64,000 nucleotides of DNA from positions 1-64,000 of the forward strand of contig JBAKBP010013065.1 of assembly GCA_037953745.1 (NCBI GenBank). Reading direction: 5' to 3'. Numbering within the stretch: the first letter of the stretch is position 1; each line of letters opens with the position of its first letter. Origin of the DNA: Lithodes maja. Lineage: Eukaryota > Arthropoda > Malacostraca > Decapoda > Lithodidae. Made by a program: the position numbers and the translations under genes. The notes beneath the pieces were generated by a model that saw only the letters and a list, made by a program, of their open reading frames with translations, made no database searches and was not told where the DNA came from. Below, one piece after another: positions 1 to 9,911 of the stretch.

Positions 1-565
1 GTGCATTGTCGGAGTACTTCTTCTTAATGTTTGCCATATCCTATTGCTTATTCTTATAATTCTTCTTATGTCAATTTAAAGCCTTTAATTACCAGTGAGT
101 TATTCATTAAATTGCTGTTCAAAATCCGATACTTACTTCTTATGAGTATTCGAGAAGCATCTAACTTATCAGAAGATTCCTTGCTTGATGCTCGAGGACT
201 ATTGTTTAACGTAACGTAATAGTGCCGATCCGAAGTAGAGGGTGGAGGACTTCTTAAGTTCTTAGTTCAAGGGTGGATTACTTCGGCTTCGGCCAACACT
301 ATTCTTTAGTGTTGTAGTACTTTCTTCTTTGTTTGATTGTTGACCAGACTAGATAACTCCCGTCTTGTTATTAGTCTGTTGTGTGAAACGCTAGTACCGA
401 GTTCTTGTATACCCCGTTATAGCAGATAGAACTCTGGAGGGTAGTGGCGTTTTTTGTTCGGCTGGCAGTACTCTGGGGTTGGGATCGTGTGTTTCTGTTG
501 TGGCAGCGAGCCATACTCGAGTCCTGTGTAAGAGCCCTAGTGTACCCGAGTGCCCGGTCGTAACA
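1..565 (+). repeat. 5' LTR of A1, 3' part only
   Basis: This matches 7679-8243 base for base apart from one substitution. It ends in ...GTAACA, two bases before a primer-binding site, as expected for the U5 end of an LTR. Short reading frames here (for example 31-219) recur identically in the 3' LTR and are not genes. Confidence 0.93.
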
Positions 566-567
566 AA

Positions 568-585
568 TGGCGACCTTGCTTAGGA
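568..585 (+). promoter_or_regulatory. tRNA primer-binding site of A1
   Basis: TGGCGACCTTGCTTAGG starts two bases after the LTR end. A2 (46468-46484, minus) and B (15631-15649, minus) have related sites at matching places, all beginning TGGCGACC. A TGGCGACC start is typical of Gypsy elements thought to be primed by a tRNA 3' end; I cannot assign the tRNA with certainty. Confidence 0.75.
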
Positions 586-779
586 TTTTGTGAACAGTAT
601 AATTTTTTGCAGAGTTGTACAACATTTGTTTGTTCGTACTTTAGCGTACATATTGAAGAATATTTTTTTTTGTAAGGCAATTAGGAGAGCATTTAAGAGA
701 CTCCAGTTAATTTAGTAATTAGTGCTTGCATAAGGGAGTTTAACACTTTTGTCTCGAGAATTTTTTGGTGAACTTCAGT

Positions 780-3700
780 ATGTCGGGCCCTAGTACTGAC
801 GAGGAGCGAGAGATGCTAAGTGAGGAGGTGCCGTTAGTAACTAGTGAGGAGGATGCTAGACTTTTTGTGAGTAAGCGGTACCACGTGACGGAGGAGAGGC
901 TGACTGGGGTGAATGTTTATGGCTTGCACCTGATAGCCAAGGTTTTGGGTCTATCCAATGTAGGAGGGATGTCCAAGGGGGAGCTGATTTCCTGGGTGTT
1001 GCGTGGGCGACATGGGGTTTCGGAGGAGAGGGCGTTTGGGGGGGTTCCTCCCCAGATCCCCTCTCACTCGACTCCCACAGTGCCGTCCACTCAGTTGCCG
1101 GAGGTTAGCACTCTCCCACAGAGGGATGAGCATTGGAAGATTGGAGTGCCCTCGGGCGGTGCGTATGGTGGTTCCCCAGTTCTTGCCCCCCCTCCTTCAG
1201 TAGTGGCAGCTCCCTCTTCCGGCCTGTCTCCTGAGATGATATTTAAACTCGAGCTTGCTAAAATGGAGAATGAGACTAGGAGGCATGAGACTGAGGTTAG
1301 GAAGCAGGAGAATGAGACTAGGAGGCATGAGATTGAGGTTAGGAGGCACGAGGCTGAGCTTAGGTACGACTCAGAGAAATATTGTGCTCAAATAGATTTA
1401 GATAAGACTCGTGCAGAGTCGACAGGGATTCGGATGGGCCGTGAGGGCCAAGTAAGAGAACAGTCCTTGTCCCACTTAGTCAAGTTGGTGCCGGCATTTA
1501 GTGAAACTGAAGTCACAGAATTTTTTAATCGTTTTGAGAAGAAGTGTAGGGAGCATAATTGGCCTGAAGAGAAGTGGGCAGCTCTGGTCTCCTCAAGACT
1601 TACGGGTAAGGGTCTGAAGGCTTATGATGCACTGCCTTTAGAGTCTTGCATTGACTACCCAGAATTGAAGAGAGCTGTCCTACGGGCATACGAGTTGCAA
1701 CCAGAAACATATCGATTGAAGTTTCGGGGTGTTACAAAGACTAGGGAGGCGACCTTTCTTGAACATGCCCGGGACTTAAAAGATGCACTTACAAACTGGA
1801 CACGTTCTGAGAAAGCTGAGACGGCCGAACAGTTGACTGAGCTGTTTCTGCTCGAGCAGTTTTATAAGTGTACAGGTGCAGAAATGACTTTAACTATTAA
1901 AGAAAAGAATCCAAAAACTCTACAGGAGGCAGCTGAGATGGCTGACCTCCGGCTATCATTAATTCGTGGGTGCGGGTCTGCCCAGCGTAGTGAGGCAGGT
2001 AACAAGGGGCGTGACGCCCCACCCCCCCGAGTTAGTAATATATCTTATGCAAACAAGTACAAGAGTTATGATACCAAGACTGACCACAAGACTAGCACCG
2101 TCCCATTTAAGAAGGGGCCGGGCCCTTCCCAGTACCAAGGGAAGCCCAAAGGGGAGTTAGAGTGTTATCAATGTCATAAAAAGGGGCACTTTGCAAGAGT
2201 CTGTCCTAGCAAACCACCTACAGCAGCTGTGTCTTTGGCCTGCAACATTGGTGTGTCTCTGAAGCCTTCTGAGTTTGCCCGGGGCAGTTCGTCAGAGGCT
2301 GAGGCACAGCCAATGCAGAAGCACCTGGGAGGCTCGAACCCTGCTCAGGATGTTTTTTGCGACCATAGAGGACGGGGTTGCGTGATGTGGGCGGGGCGCA
2401 AGCATGGAGTAGAGGTCTTGCGTGATACAGGTGCTTCCCAGACTTTGATGAAAAACTTGACTGGCTACCCTATAAATGCGGCTCGGGTGGTGGTGGTGCA
2501 GGGTATTAATGCAACTCGGTCATACCCGCTGGTGCGGTTGGAGTTGGAGGTGGATGGTGTGGCACGTGAATTGGATGTTGGGATTGTGGAGAAACTGCCA
2601 GTGGAGGGCGTCGACCTTCTTCTCGGCAACGACTTTGCAATGCCCGCTTCTGAGGTTCTACCCTTAGTCGTTGCCGAGAGGCCGGCCGACGTGAGTAGGG
2701 AAGAGCGAGAGTGGGTCGAGCGGTGCCAGGCACAACCCATGGCGTGTGCTGTCACCCGAGCTCGGGCAGCTAAAGTGTCACAGCCTAGTCCTCCGTCTTC
2801 AGACCAGCAGAGGAACGATCAACAGGAGGAGGCTAAAGCTGGAGTTGGTTTTAAGAGTTTTGACTCGGCGGCTCTCCTGGGTGATTCAGTATTAGCACCA
2901 TTACTTAGTTCTGGAGTAGCCCCTGGGCCTGTCATCGAGAGTGACGAGGCTGGGCATGACGAGTCTCCACGACAGCAACGTTATGAACATCGAGAGAGAC
3001 AGAGGGAGCAGCTCAGTATCGGGGAGGGTCATGCATTGCTCCGGGAGCAGTTAGATCGCTTGGCACCCTCAGATATACGTCGGTTGCAGCTGGAGGACCC
3101 TGAGCTCCAAACGTGTGCTAATGGAGCTGTGGAGCTCGACGAGGACGGTGATGCACAGCCGGGAGATTTTTTTTATTTAGATGGCATCCTGTATCGGCGT
3201 TTTCAAGACCCTAACCGTAGCTGGAAGATGGGGTCCGGGGTAGTGGACCAGTTGATGGTGCCGCGGGAGTGCAGGGATAGCCTACTGAGTTTGGCGCATG
3301 ACACACCGCTGGCAGGACATTTGGGGGTAAGAAAAACGGTGGCGGCTTTGGGGAAGTTGTTTTGGTGGCCGGGGATGAAGTCTCATGTGCAGTCCTGGAT
3401 AAACTCATGTGATATTTGTCAACGGGTCGGGAAACCAAACCAAGTTATTCCTAAAGCTCCGTTGCACCCTATTCCTGTAATTGGGCCACCTTTTAGTAAG
3501 ATTGTTGTTGACATGGTTGGTCCCCTCCCTCCCACAAAGGCTGGTAATAAATTTTTGTTAACCATCATGGATGTTGCCACTAGATACCCCGATGCATACC
3601 CCATGAAAAACGGCATGGCTAAGACGGTAGTCAGTAACTTGTTGTGGTACTTTTCAAGGTACGGGTACCCGGAGGAGATTCAGTCTGATCAGGGGTCCAA

Positions 3701-5873
3701 TTTCACCTCCAATCTCTTTAAGCAAACAATGCAACAGCATGGAATACGGGCGGTGGTATCGTCAGCGTATCACCCTGAGAGCCAAGGGGTGCTTGAGCGG
3801 TGGCATGCCACCCTTAAAAGCATGCTCAGGTGTTATTGTGCTGATAACGGAAGAGATTGGGATCTTGGATTGCCGTATGTACTGTTTGCTGCTCGGGAAG
3901 TGCCTGGTGAGAGCCTGGGATTTAGTCCAAACGAGCTGATTTTTGGACACCGAGTCAGGGGCCCCCTTAATATGCTGCGGGAAATTTGGGAAGGAACTGT
4001 GCCGCCTTGTTCCTTGTTGAAGTATGTGTTTGAAAGCCGTGAGCGCATGCTTAAGAGTCTGGAGATGGCAGGTCGGAATTTAACAGGGTCACAAGCTTTA
4101 ATGAAGGACAGGTATGATCGCAAAGTGAAGCTCCGGGAGTTCATTGTGGGACAGGAGGTGTTGATTTTGTTGCCTTTGGTGGGTAACCCCTTGTCGGCGA
4201 AGTATACTGGACCCTATAAAATTGTGGAGAAAATTTCGGACCTAGATTACCTTGTTGCCACTCCAGACAGGAGGAAGAAGAATCAGTTATGTCACGTGAA
4301 CCTGATAAAAGAGTATGTGAGGCGCCCCTCTGAGCCTCTCACTGTCCCTGTGTTGGCTTGTTGCGGCCGTGGTGGAGAAGGAGAGGGGGACAGTCAAGCT
4401 TCAGAGGAGGATAGCTGGGATCACCATGTTTCAGCGGATCAGTGGGCGGGGAACTCGAGCCTAAGGGCTGACGAGGCTATAGCCCATTTGCCGGAGCCGC
4501 AATTTGAAGCTATCCGTCAGTTGCTCGGTTTATACCCCACTGTATTCGCTGAACATCCAGGCCTCACTACTCAGGCTATGCATGATGTTGACGTGGGGCA
4601 CCATCTACCCTTTAAGTCAATCCCATACCGTGTGCCCCCCATAAAACTACCCGCTCTGAGGGATGAGTTGGAGTATATGCTCGGTAGAGGGTTGATAGAG
4701 AAAGGTACCGTTAAATGGACTTCCCCCGTAACACTGCAGCCTAAACCAGATGGCAAGGTACGCTTCTGTATTGATTTCCGTAGGCTAAACGGTTTGACTC
4801 CAACTAACCCATATCCTCTTCCTCGGGTTGATGATAGTGTTGATAAAATTGGTAATGCTCGGTTTTTGTCTAAAGTTGATTTAGTAAAAGGTTACTGGCA
4901 AGTACCTTTGTCCGAGCGCGCTAAAGAGGTATGTGGTTTTGTGGTGGACGGGAGTACTTACCGGTGTAATGTTATGCCCTACGGACTTAAGAATGCACCA
5001 GCAACGTTTCAGAACCTGATGAATGAAATTGTCAAGGACATTCCAAATTGCACCGTATACTTGGACGATGTAATCATTTATGATGACGACTTTGAGAGCC
5101 ATTGTGAGCACCTGGAGACCTTGTTCCGGAAACTTAGTGAAGCAAGTCTGGTAGTAAATTTGGCAAAGTGTGACTTCGTAAAAGCCACTGTGCAGTACCT
5201 TGGGTTTGTAGTGGGAAGGGGACAGGTGTGCCCCCCTCAGAACAAGGTACAGGCTATCAATAAATTTCCGCACCCAACCACCAAGAAGCAGATCATGAGA
5301 TTCTTGGGTATGATAGGCTACTACAGACGCTTTATAAAAGGTTACTCCACGGTGTTGGCACCTCTCACAGATTTGTTATCTAAAGACAAAAAGTTTTTGT
5401 GGGCGCCTGAGTGTGAAAAGGCTTTTAATTTAGTGAAGCATTTGCTGTGTACTCACCCGATACTCAGGGCCCCAGACTTTAACAGGCCTTTTCAGCTGGC
5501 AACAGATGCTAGTGGTGTAGGGGCTGGTGCCGTCTTGCTACAGACAGACAATGAAGGTGTGGAACACCCAGTAAGTTTCTTTTCTAAGAAGTTCAATGCT
5601 GCACAAAAGAACTATTCTACAATAGAAAAGGAATTACTGGCGATTGTGCTGTCACTCAGGCACTTCGAGGTGTATGTTCCAGCCTATGGCCCAGTCGTGG
5701 TTATCTACACTGATCATCACCCTTTGAGATTCCTAAATCAATTTCACAATCGCAATATGAGACTGACCCGGTGGTCATTGATGTTGCAGGAGTATAACCT
5801 GGACATCCGGCATATTGCGGGATGTGACAATGTGATTGCGGATTGTTTATCGAGGGTAGATGATCAGTCGTAG
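780..5873 (+). CDS. Gag-pol polyprotein, Gmr1-type order (gag-PR-INT-RT-RH)
   Basis: One uninterrupted polyprotein of 1,697 residues. The frame is open from 765, but the first ATG is at 780. Domains in order: an N-terminal region with charged heptad-like repeats (about residues 155-200); a SCAN-like capsid segment (about 235-400) containing LLEQF and LQPETYRLKF; a CCHC knuckle (462-475); an aspartic protease DTGA (549-552); an integrase HHCC finger (about 839-880) and a DD35E core with D911, D970 and E1006; a GPY/F-type C-terminal module (about 1138-1175); reverse transcriptase with YLDD at 1427-1430; and RNase H (D1576, TDHHPL near 1644). Canonical Ty3/Gypsy elements place integrase last. 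Here it precedes RT, as in Ty1/copia and in the Gmr1 group. All key residues checked are intact. Gag would assemble particles, RT/RH copy the RNA and integrase insert it. Gag and Pol share one frame, so no frameshift is needed. Confidence 0.95.
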   Translation: MSGPSTDEEREMLSEEVPLVTSEEDARLFVSKRYHVTEERLTGVNVYGLHLIAKVLGLSNVGGMSKGELISWVLRGRHGVSEERAFGGVPPQIPSHSTPTVPSTQLPEVSTLPQRDEHWKIGVPSGGAYGGSPVLAPPPSVVAAPSSGLSPEMIFKLELAKMENETRRHETEVRKQENETRRHEIEVRRHEAELRYDSEKYCAQIDLDKTRAESTGIRMGREGQVREQSLSHLVKLVPAFSETEVTEFFNRFEKKCREHNWPEEKWAALVSSRLTGKGLKAYDALPLESCIDYPELKRAVLRAYELQPETYRLKFRGVTKTREATFLEHARDLKDALTNWTRSEKAETAEQLTELFLLEQFYKCTGAEMTLTIKEKNPKTLQEAAEMADLRLSLIRGCGSAQRSEAGNKGRDAPPPRVSNISYANKYKSYDTKTDHKTSTVPFKKGPGPSQYQGKPKGELECYQCHKKGHFARVCPSKPPTAAVSLACNIGVSLKPSEFARGSSSEAEAQPMQKHLGGSNPAQDVFCDHRGRGCVMWAGRKHGVEVLRDTGASQTLMKNLTGYPINAARVVVVQGINATRSYPLVRLELEVDGVARELDVGIVEKLPVEGVDLLLGNDFAMPASEVLPLVVAERPADVSREEREWVERCQAQPMACAVTRARAAKVSQPSPPSSDQQRNDQQEEAKAGVGFKSFDSAALLGDSVLAPLLSSGVAPGPVIESDEAGHDESPRQQRYEHRERQREQLSIGEGHALLREQLDRLAPSDIRRLQLEDPELQTCANGAVELDEDGDAQPGDFFYLDGILYRRFQDPNRSWKMGSGVVDQLMVPRECRDSLLSLAHDTPLAGHLGVRKTVAALGKLFWWPGMKSHVQSWINSCDICQRVGKPNQVIPKAPLHPIPVIGPPFSKIVVDMVGPLPPTKAGNKFLLTIMDVATRYPDAYPMKNGMAKTVVSNLLWYFSRYGYPEEIQSDQGSNFTSNLFKQTMQQHGIRAVVSSAYHPESQGVLERWHATLKSMLRCYCADNGRDWDLGLPYVLFAAREVPGESLGFSPNELIFGHRVRGPLNMLREIWEGTVPPCSLLKYVFESRERMLKSLEMAGRNLTGSQALMKDRYDRKVKLREFIVGQEVLILLPLVGNPLSAKYTGPYKIVEKISDLDYLVATPDRRKKNQLCHVNLIKEYVRRPSEPLTVPVLACCGRGGEGEGDSQASEEDSWDHHVSADQWAGNSSLRADEAIAHLPEPQFEAIRQLLGLYPTVFAEHPGLTTQAMHDVDVGHHLPFKSIPYRVPPIKLPALRDELEYMLGRGLIEKGTVKWTSPVTLQPKPDGKVRFCIDFRRLNGLTPTNPYPLPRVDDSVDKIGNARFLSKVDLVKGYWQVPLSERAKEVCGFVVDGSTYRCNVMPYGLKNAPATFQNLMNEIVKDIPNCTVYLDDVIIYDDDFESHCEHLETLFRKLSEASLVVNLAKCDFVKATVQYLGFVVGRGQVCPPQNKVQAINKFPHPTTKKQIMRFLGMIGYYRRFIKGYSTVLAPLTDLLSKDKKFLWAPECEKAFNLVKHLLCTHPILRAPDFNRPFQLATDASGVGAGAVLLQTDNEGVEHPVSFFSKKFNAAQKNYSTIEKELLAIVLSLRHFEVYVPAYGPVVVIYTDHHPLRFLNQFHNRNMRLTRWSLMLQEYNLDIRHIAGCDNVIADCLSRVDDQS

Positions 5874-6387
5874 GCTATCACAGGTGTATGATCCCGAAGA
5901 GATTGACACACGGGTAGCCTCCTGCTTTGGTTTGAGTAGTATTTTGCGCTTGGTGCTTGTTGGCTCGCGGTTGTAGCCCAGCGTATTGGGTCGTAAAGCA
6001 GGATTGTTGAGCGTTTGGTATAGAAGAAAATAGGCTGCCCTTATAGTGCAGCCGGAAAAAAACATATTAAAATATAAAAATCATATAAAAACTCTTTCTT
6101 TTTGATATAGATAATTGGAAAGTTTGTCATAGCCTATAGTGTTTGAGTAGTCCACGAACTATCAAACGGCTGAGCTGCTGTAAGCTCGCTCTGGGAGCAT
6201 GATATTATGTCTTTTACTATTGTTGGGAGGAGTTATGAAATGTGAATTTTTTTTTTATATAAGATGTGTTTTAGTGATAAACTCAGCGTTGTTTTAGTGC
6301 CATGCGGTCGCTGGGTGTGAGGGGTTTGATGGGGTTCTGTATATCAGATTTTAGCTCAGGGTTGAGCAAGTAAAATCTTGGGGGAGG
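5874..6387 (+). other. 3' untranslated region and polypurine tract of A1
   Basis: Non-coding spacer between the pol stop and the 3' LTR. The stretch around 5935-6015 is nearly identical to the reverse complement of 42540-42625 in A2, placing A1 and A2 in one family. The segment ends in a purine run (about 6378-6387, TTGGGGGAGG) directly before TGTGACG of the LTR, the expected plus-strand primer position. Confidence 0.75.
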
Positions 6388-8243
6388 TGTGACGCATGTC
6401 GAGTATGAGCATGCTGTACAGAACGCCCAGTCAGGCCCCACTCTCGCTAGGATCGTCAGGGCAGGAACTTTGGCTGTAGTCTGTGTAGAGTTTCCTAACT
6501 TAGTTTATGTGAGCCGTTGTACTATAAGTATTATAAATATGTATTTTGTTTTCATCTGAGTCAACGAGTTCTATTTTATATCATTAGTTATAAGTATTGT
6601 GTGTGGGACTTATATGTAATGATGAGAGGAGAGAGAGAGAGATATTACGTAACGGGGACCAGTGAGTGCGCCACGCGGGCAGATAGGCCTAATTCCCTCC
6701 TCCCTCCTCCCTTCCTCCCTTTCAGCGCGTGGGAAGTTCTTTGTCGATCCCAGATTGAGAGAGAATATGACGTCATGATTGCCAGTGGGCGGTCCTTAAG
6801 TAGTTTGAGATATGCCGCTAGAGGGCCGAGTATAAAAAGAGAGGTTCTTGCCACCATTCTTCAGAACTCATCAGGCAAAGCGACTTCTCATATCCCTTGC
6901 AACTATCCATATTCTTCCGACTGATGTGAACTTTCTCTACTCTCTGAACAGCCTATCTTCTTCTCTTCTCGTCCCTGTTTAACCTCCATGACCCCTTTGG
7001 TGCAGATTTAGTCAGCCAAAGTATTATCGCTTGAGTTCTCACGAGATAAGTGCCTGTTAGATAGCCTATTTTTGGAAGGGTTAACTAGAATAGGATTGAT
7101 TGATGTTTGTTGCACTCGTATATGCATTTCCCTGTGTGCGATTATTCATGTTCCTGTTTTCTGCTGGTTTAGGCAATGCTAGACTGGGATAGGGTTTCTG
7201 AGTTGTGATTTCCTATGAGTACTAGGTTGCGGTTGAACCAGTACAATTGCAACGGAGACGTGGAACGCCTAGGTGGTCTTTCTGACTGTGTACCGTGGGA
7301 GTTTAGCACTGTGTTGCGAGTGAGGGCTTTTGCCTATGCCACCCAACACTGTGTTATCTCATTTGCTTGACTTTGAGAGGATCGCCAGGAGAGAACCAGA
7401 TACTAGTGATCTGGATCTCTCAAGAGAGCATCCCGTCAATTACCGTAATTTGGCCGCACAGTCTTAAGGACCTCGCTAGGCTACGAGCCGCTTGCTCAGC
7501 CATTGTCTCTTAACCTTAGATATCCCAGCTAGACTTTGCTCGACCAGCAGATACAGCATAGTATTGAAGCTTCTCCTTATGTATATTATTGTTTAAGCAC
7601 TATTGATTTCATGTGTGGCACGCTTAGCTACTTCAGAGATTAGTGGCCCACGAGCACAATCTTAGTAGGCTATTGCCAGTGCATTGTCGGAGTACTTCTT
7701 CTTAATGTTTGCCATATCCTATTGCTTATTCTTATAATTCTTCTTATGTCAATTTAAAGCCTTTAATTACCAGTGAGTTATTCATTAAATTGCTGTTCAA
7801 AATCCGATACTTACTTCTTATGAGTATTCGAGAAGCATCTAACTTATCAGAAGATTCCTTGCTTGATGCTCGAGGACTATTGTTTAACGTAACGTAATAG
7901 TGCCGATCCGAAGTAGAGGGTGGAGGACTTCTTAAGTTCTTAGTTCAAGGGTGGATTACTTCGGCTTCGGCCAACACTATTCTTTAGTGTTGTAGTACTT
8001 TCTTCTTTGTTTGATTGTTGACCAGACTAGATAACTCCCGTCTTGTTATTAGTCTGTTGTGTGAAACGCTAGTACCGAGTTCTTGTATACCCCGTTATAG
8101 CAGATAGAACTCTGGAGGGTAGTGGCGTTTTTTGTTCGGCTGGCAGTACTCTGGGGTTGGGATCGTGTGTTTCCGTTGTGGCAGCGAGCCATACTCGAGT
8201 CCTGTGTAAGAGCCCTAGTGTACCCGAGTGCCCGGTCGTAACA
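6388..8243 (+). repeat. 3' LTR of A1
   Basis: An LTR of 1,856 bp bounded by TG...CA, from TGTGACG after the polypurine tract to GTAACA. Its last 565 bp match the window's first 565 bp with one difference. A2's LTRs (about 1.78 kb) share the TGTGACG start and GTAACA end. Confidence 0.92.
6831..6866 (+). promoter_or_regulatory. LTR core promoter of A1 (TATA box and TCAG initiator)
   Basis: TATAAAAAGA at 6831 is followed 30 bp later by TCAGAACTCATC (6861). TATA-to-initiator spacing of about 30 bp and a TCAG-type initiator are typical of arthropod core promoters. The same pair occurs in the LTRs of B, A2 and C. The transcription start near 6861 is an inference. Confidence 0.6.
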
Positions 8244-9016
8244 CATTGCTTAACGGTGCTTAGTACGGTGATGCTATTGTCTCATATTAGTAATATCGCC
8301 TTAGACTAACATGGCTGTGTTAATATTACTTCTAGTGATTTCCTAAGCTGAAGAAAATTCTTTTAGCTTCAAAATATTATTTTTGCTTTTCATATTATTT
8401 GAGTGAGACCTGAATCGAATCTATGAAGCGATCCTGTAACTTTATTTACTCATAATCAAACCTCAATGTTACGTGGTTAAGAAATACATTTAACTAATTA
8501 TTAAATATATATCTAACTTTTTATGTGACTTTGATATTAATCCTGATGATAATAATAATATAATACTATTTAACGTAAGACAAGAACCAAGAATAATTAC
8601 ATTAAATATAAATAAAAGGACATATAAGAAAACTAGCTATTCATTTCAAAAAGGGTAAGAGACAGAAATATTCTTACTTTAATATTTATCTTTCAAGACT
8701 TTTTATAGAATTAATAGTCCTTCTTTAGATATAACTTCTTCGGTTCATAACCATAGCCTACTAAGCTTCGGTTAAATAATAATTCTTTATAAATACTACA
8801 TGACTTTAATTAGTTTCAGTATTTTTCATAATTAAAGAGTATCAGTCAATAAAGGATACCAAGTCCTAAGATCCAAAAGGAAAGGAATCAACAACAGGAA
8901 AATAATTTTATTAGATTTTACTTTTGTTTTGCCTTCAGCTGACTGATACCTTAATATATATCTCTGTGCTATCTAGATTCATCAAGTTAACCACTTGAGG
9001 ATCAAGATACGTAACA
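8244..9016 (+). repeat. Family B LTR fragment in plus orientation, cut by A1
   Basis: This is the reverse complement of the right-hand B LTR (15656-16045 plus 17551 to about 17920). Homology runs up to the A1 boundary, so A1 inserted inside this LTR and its upstream part is off-window. It ends in ...ACGTAACA at 9016, but no TGGCGACC primer site follows, so it is a solo or 3' LTR rather than a 5' LTR. It also gives the empty site of the LINE inserted in the other copy: the LINE target sequence occurs once, near 8623-8636. Confidence 0.8.
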
Positions 9017-9911
9017 ACGGTATATATAAAATAAAAAAAATAAACATAAATAAAATGAAATAAATAAAATAAAATAAATAAAAACTAATAAATCAAATAA
9101 ATAAATATTTAAATAAAATCCAAATATAATTATAATATAAATACTCGATTATGGGCCTTGGGTTTGCTCGGGACCTTGGGGCTGTTATATACTGTGTATA
9201 TATATAATATATATATATATAATATATACTGTAATATAACTAAAATTCCATAGAGTACTTACCATACTTCCTGTAAGCATTCCTGTGACATCTTCGTGAT
9301 TATAATGTATTTATTTCGTAGACAGTATTTATTGATAAATATAATTGTCTTTCAAGCAAAAAATAGTGTAAAGTCATCAATGATACCTAGACAAAACTGC
9401 CTCAATACTCAAGGGGTTAACCAAGATTCACTCCCCTCAGTCACCAAAAGTCACAAGTAACATCTTATATACATATATAGTTCGAATTATTCACTAAACA
9501 CTTTCACTGGGTAGATGAAATAATCCATAATTGCCTGCCTATAGCTAGGCATGGTGGGCCAGAGGGAGGGAGCCCAGAATTTAAAGGGCCGGGACCCTGC
9601 CTCACAGTCTGGGGGCCGGGAAAATACTGACTTAACAAAGGCCCGGGCTCCTCAGAGAGGGACGCTATGGGGTTGCTAGATACTTCCTTTTGTAACTTAC
9701 TAATCCCTAACTTACCAGTCCAAATTGAGTCAAAATCAAGTCATAAACTTATTTTTGGCGAATATTTCTAACTTACAGGTGGCATTATGACGCGATTGCA
9801 TCATACGAGCACTCTTGGAGGGGTGGCGTTATGACTCGATCGCGTCGTAAAAATGCGGGAGGGTTAAGTTAATCATACTGCTGTATGAGGCCAACCTGGT
9901 AAATGCAATCT
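9017..9911. other. AT-rich non-coding spacer
   Basis: No gene seen. It holds A/T-rich low-complexity sequence (about 9025-9130), a TA-rich stretch near 9195-9230, a GC-rich patch (about 9545-9665), and a segment ending ...GGGAGGGTTAA near 9871 that looks like one end of a TTAA-CCC element, with no convincing partner end. It should contain the 3' untranslated region and 3' LTR of the minus-strand B element, but I cannot find a B LTR in the required orientation. Confidence 0.5.

Larger units (their letters stand above)
1..8243 (+). mobile_element. Gmr1-like Ty3/Gypsy LTR retrotransposon A1, 5' LTR cut by window edge
   Basis: A retrotransposon lying almost whole in the window: partial 5' LTR, primer-binding site, one long gag-pol ORF, polypurine tract and complete 3' LTR. 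The direct repeat pairs position 1 with 7679 at a constant offset of 7678 up to 565/8243. In that 565-bp overlap I see one substitution (T at 496, C at 8174). The ORF has no stop or frameshift and the visible catalytic residues are present, so the insertion looks young and possibly competent. The 3' LTR abuts an LTR of family B that resumes at 8244, so A1 inserted into that older LTR. The matching 5' flank, and so the target-site duplication, lies outside the window. Confidence 0.93.

Noticed and set aside
31..219. 62-codon frame recurring identically at 7709-7897
   Set aside because: It lies in both LTRs of A1, so its conservation is explained by LTR identity; the product has no recognisable feature.
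8989..9421. Apparent TTAA element (TTAACCACTTGAG ... CTCAAGGGGTTAA)
   Set aside because: The left end is an intrinsic part of the B LTR (also at 15662-15685), so the pairing is coincidental.
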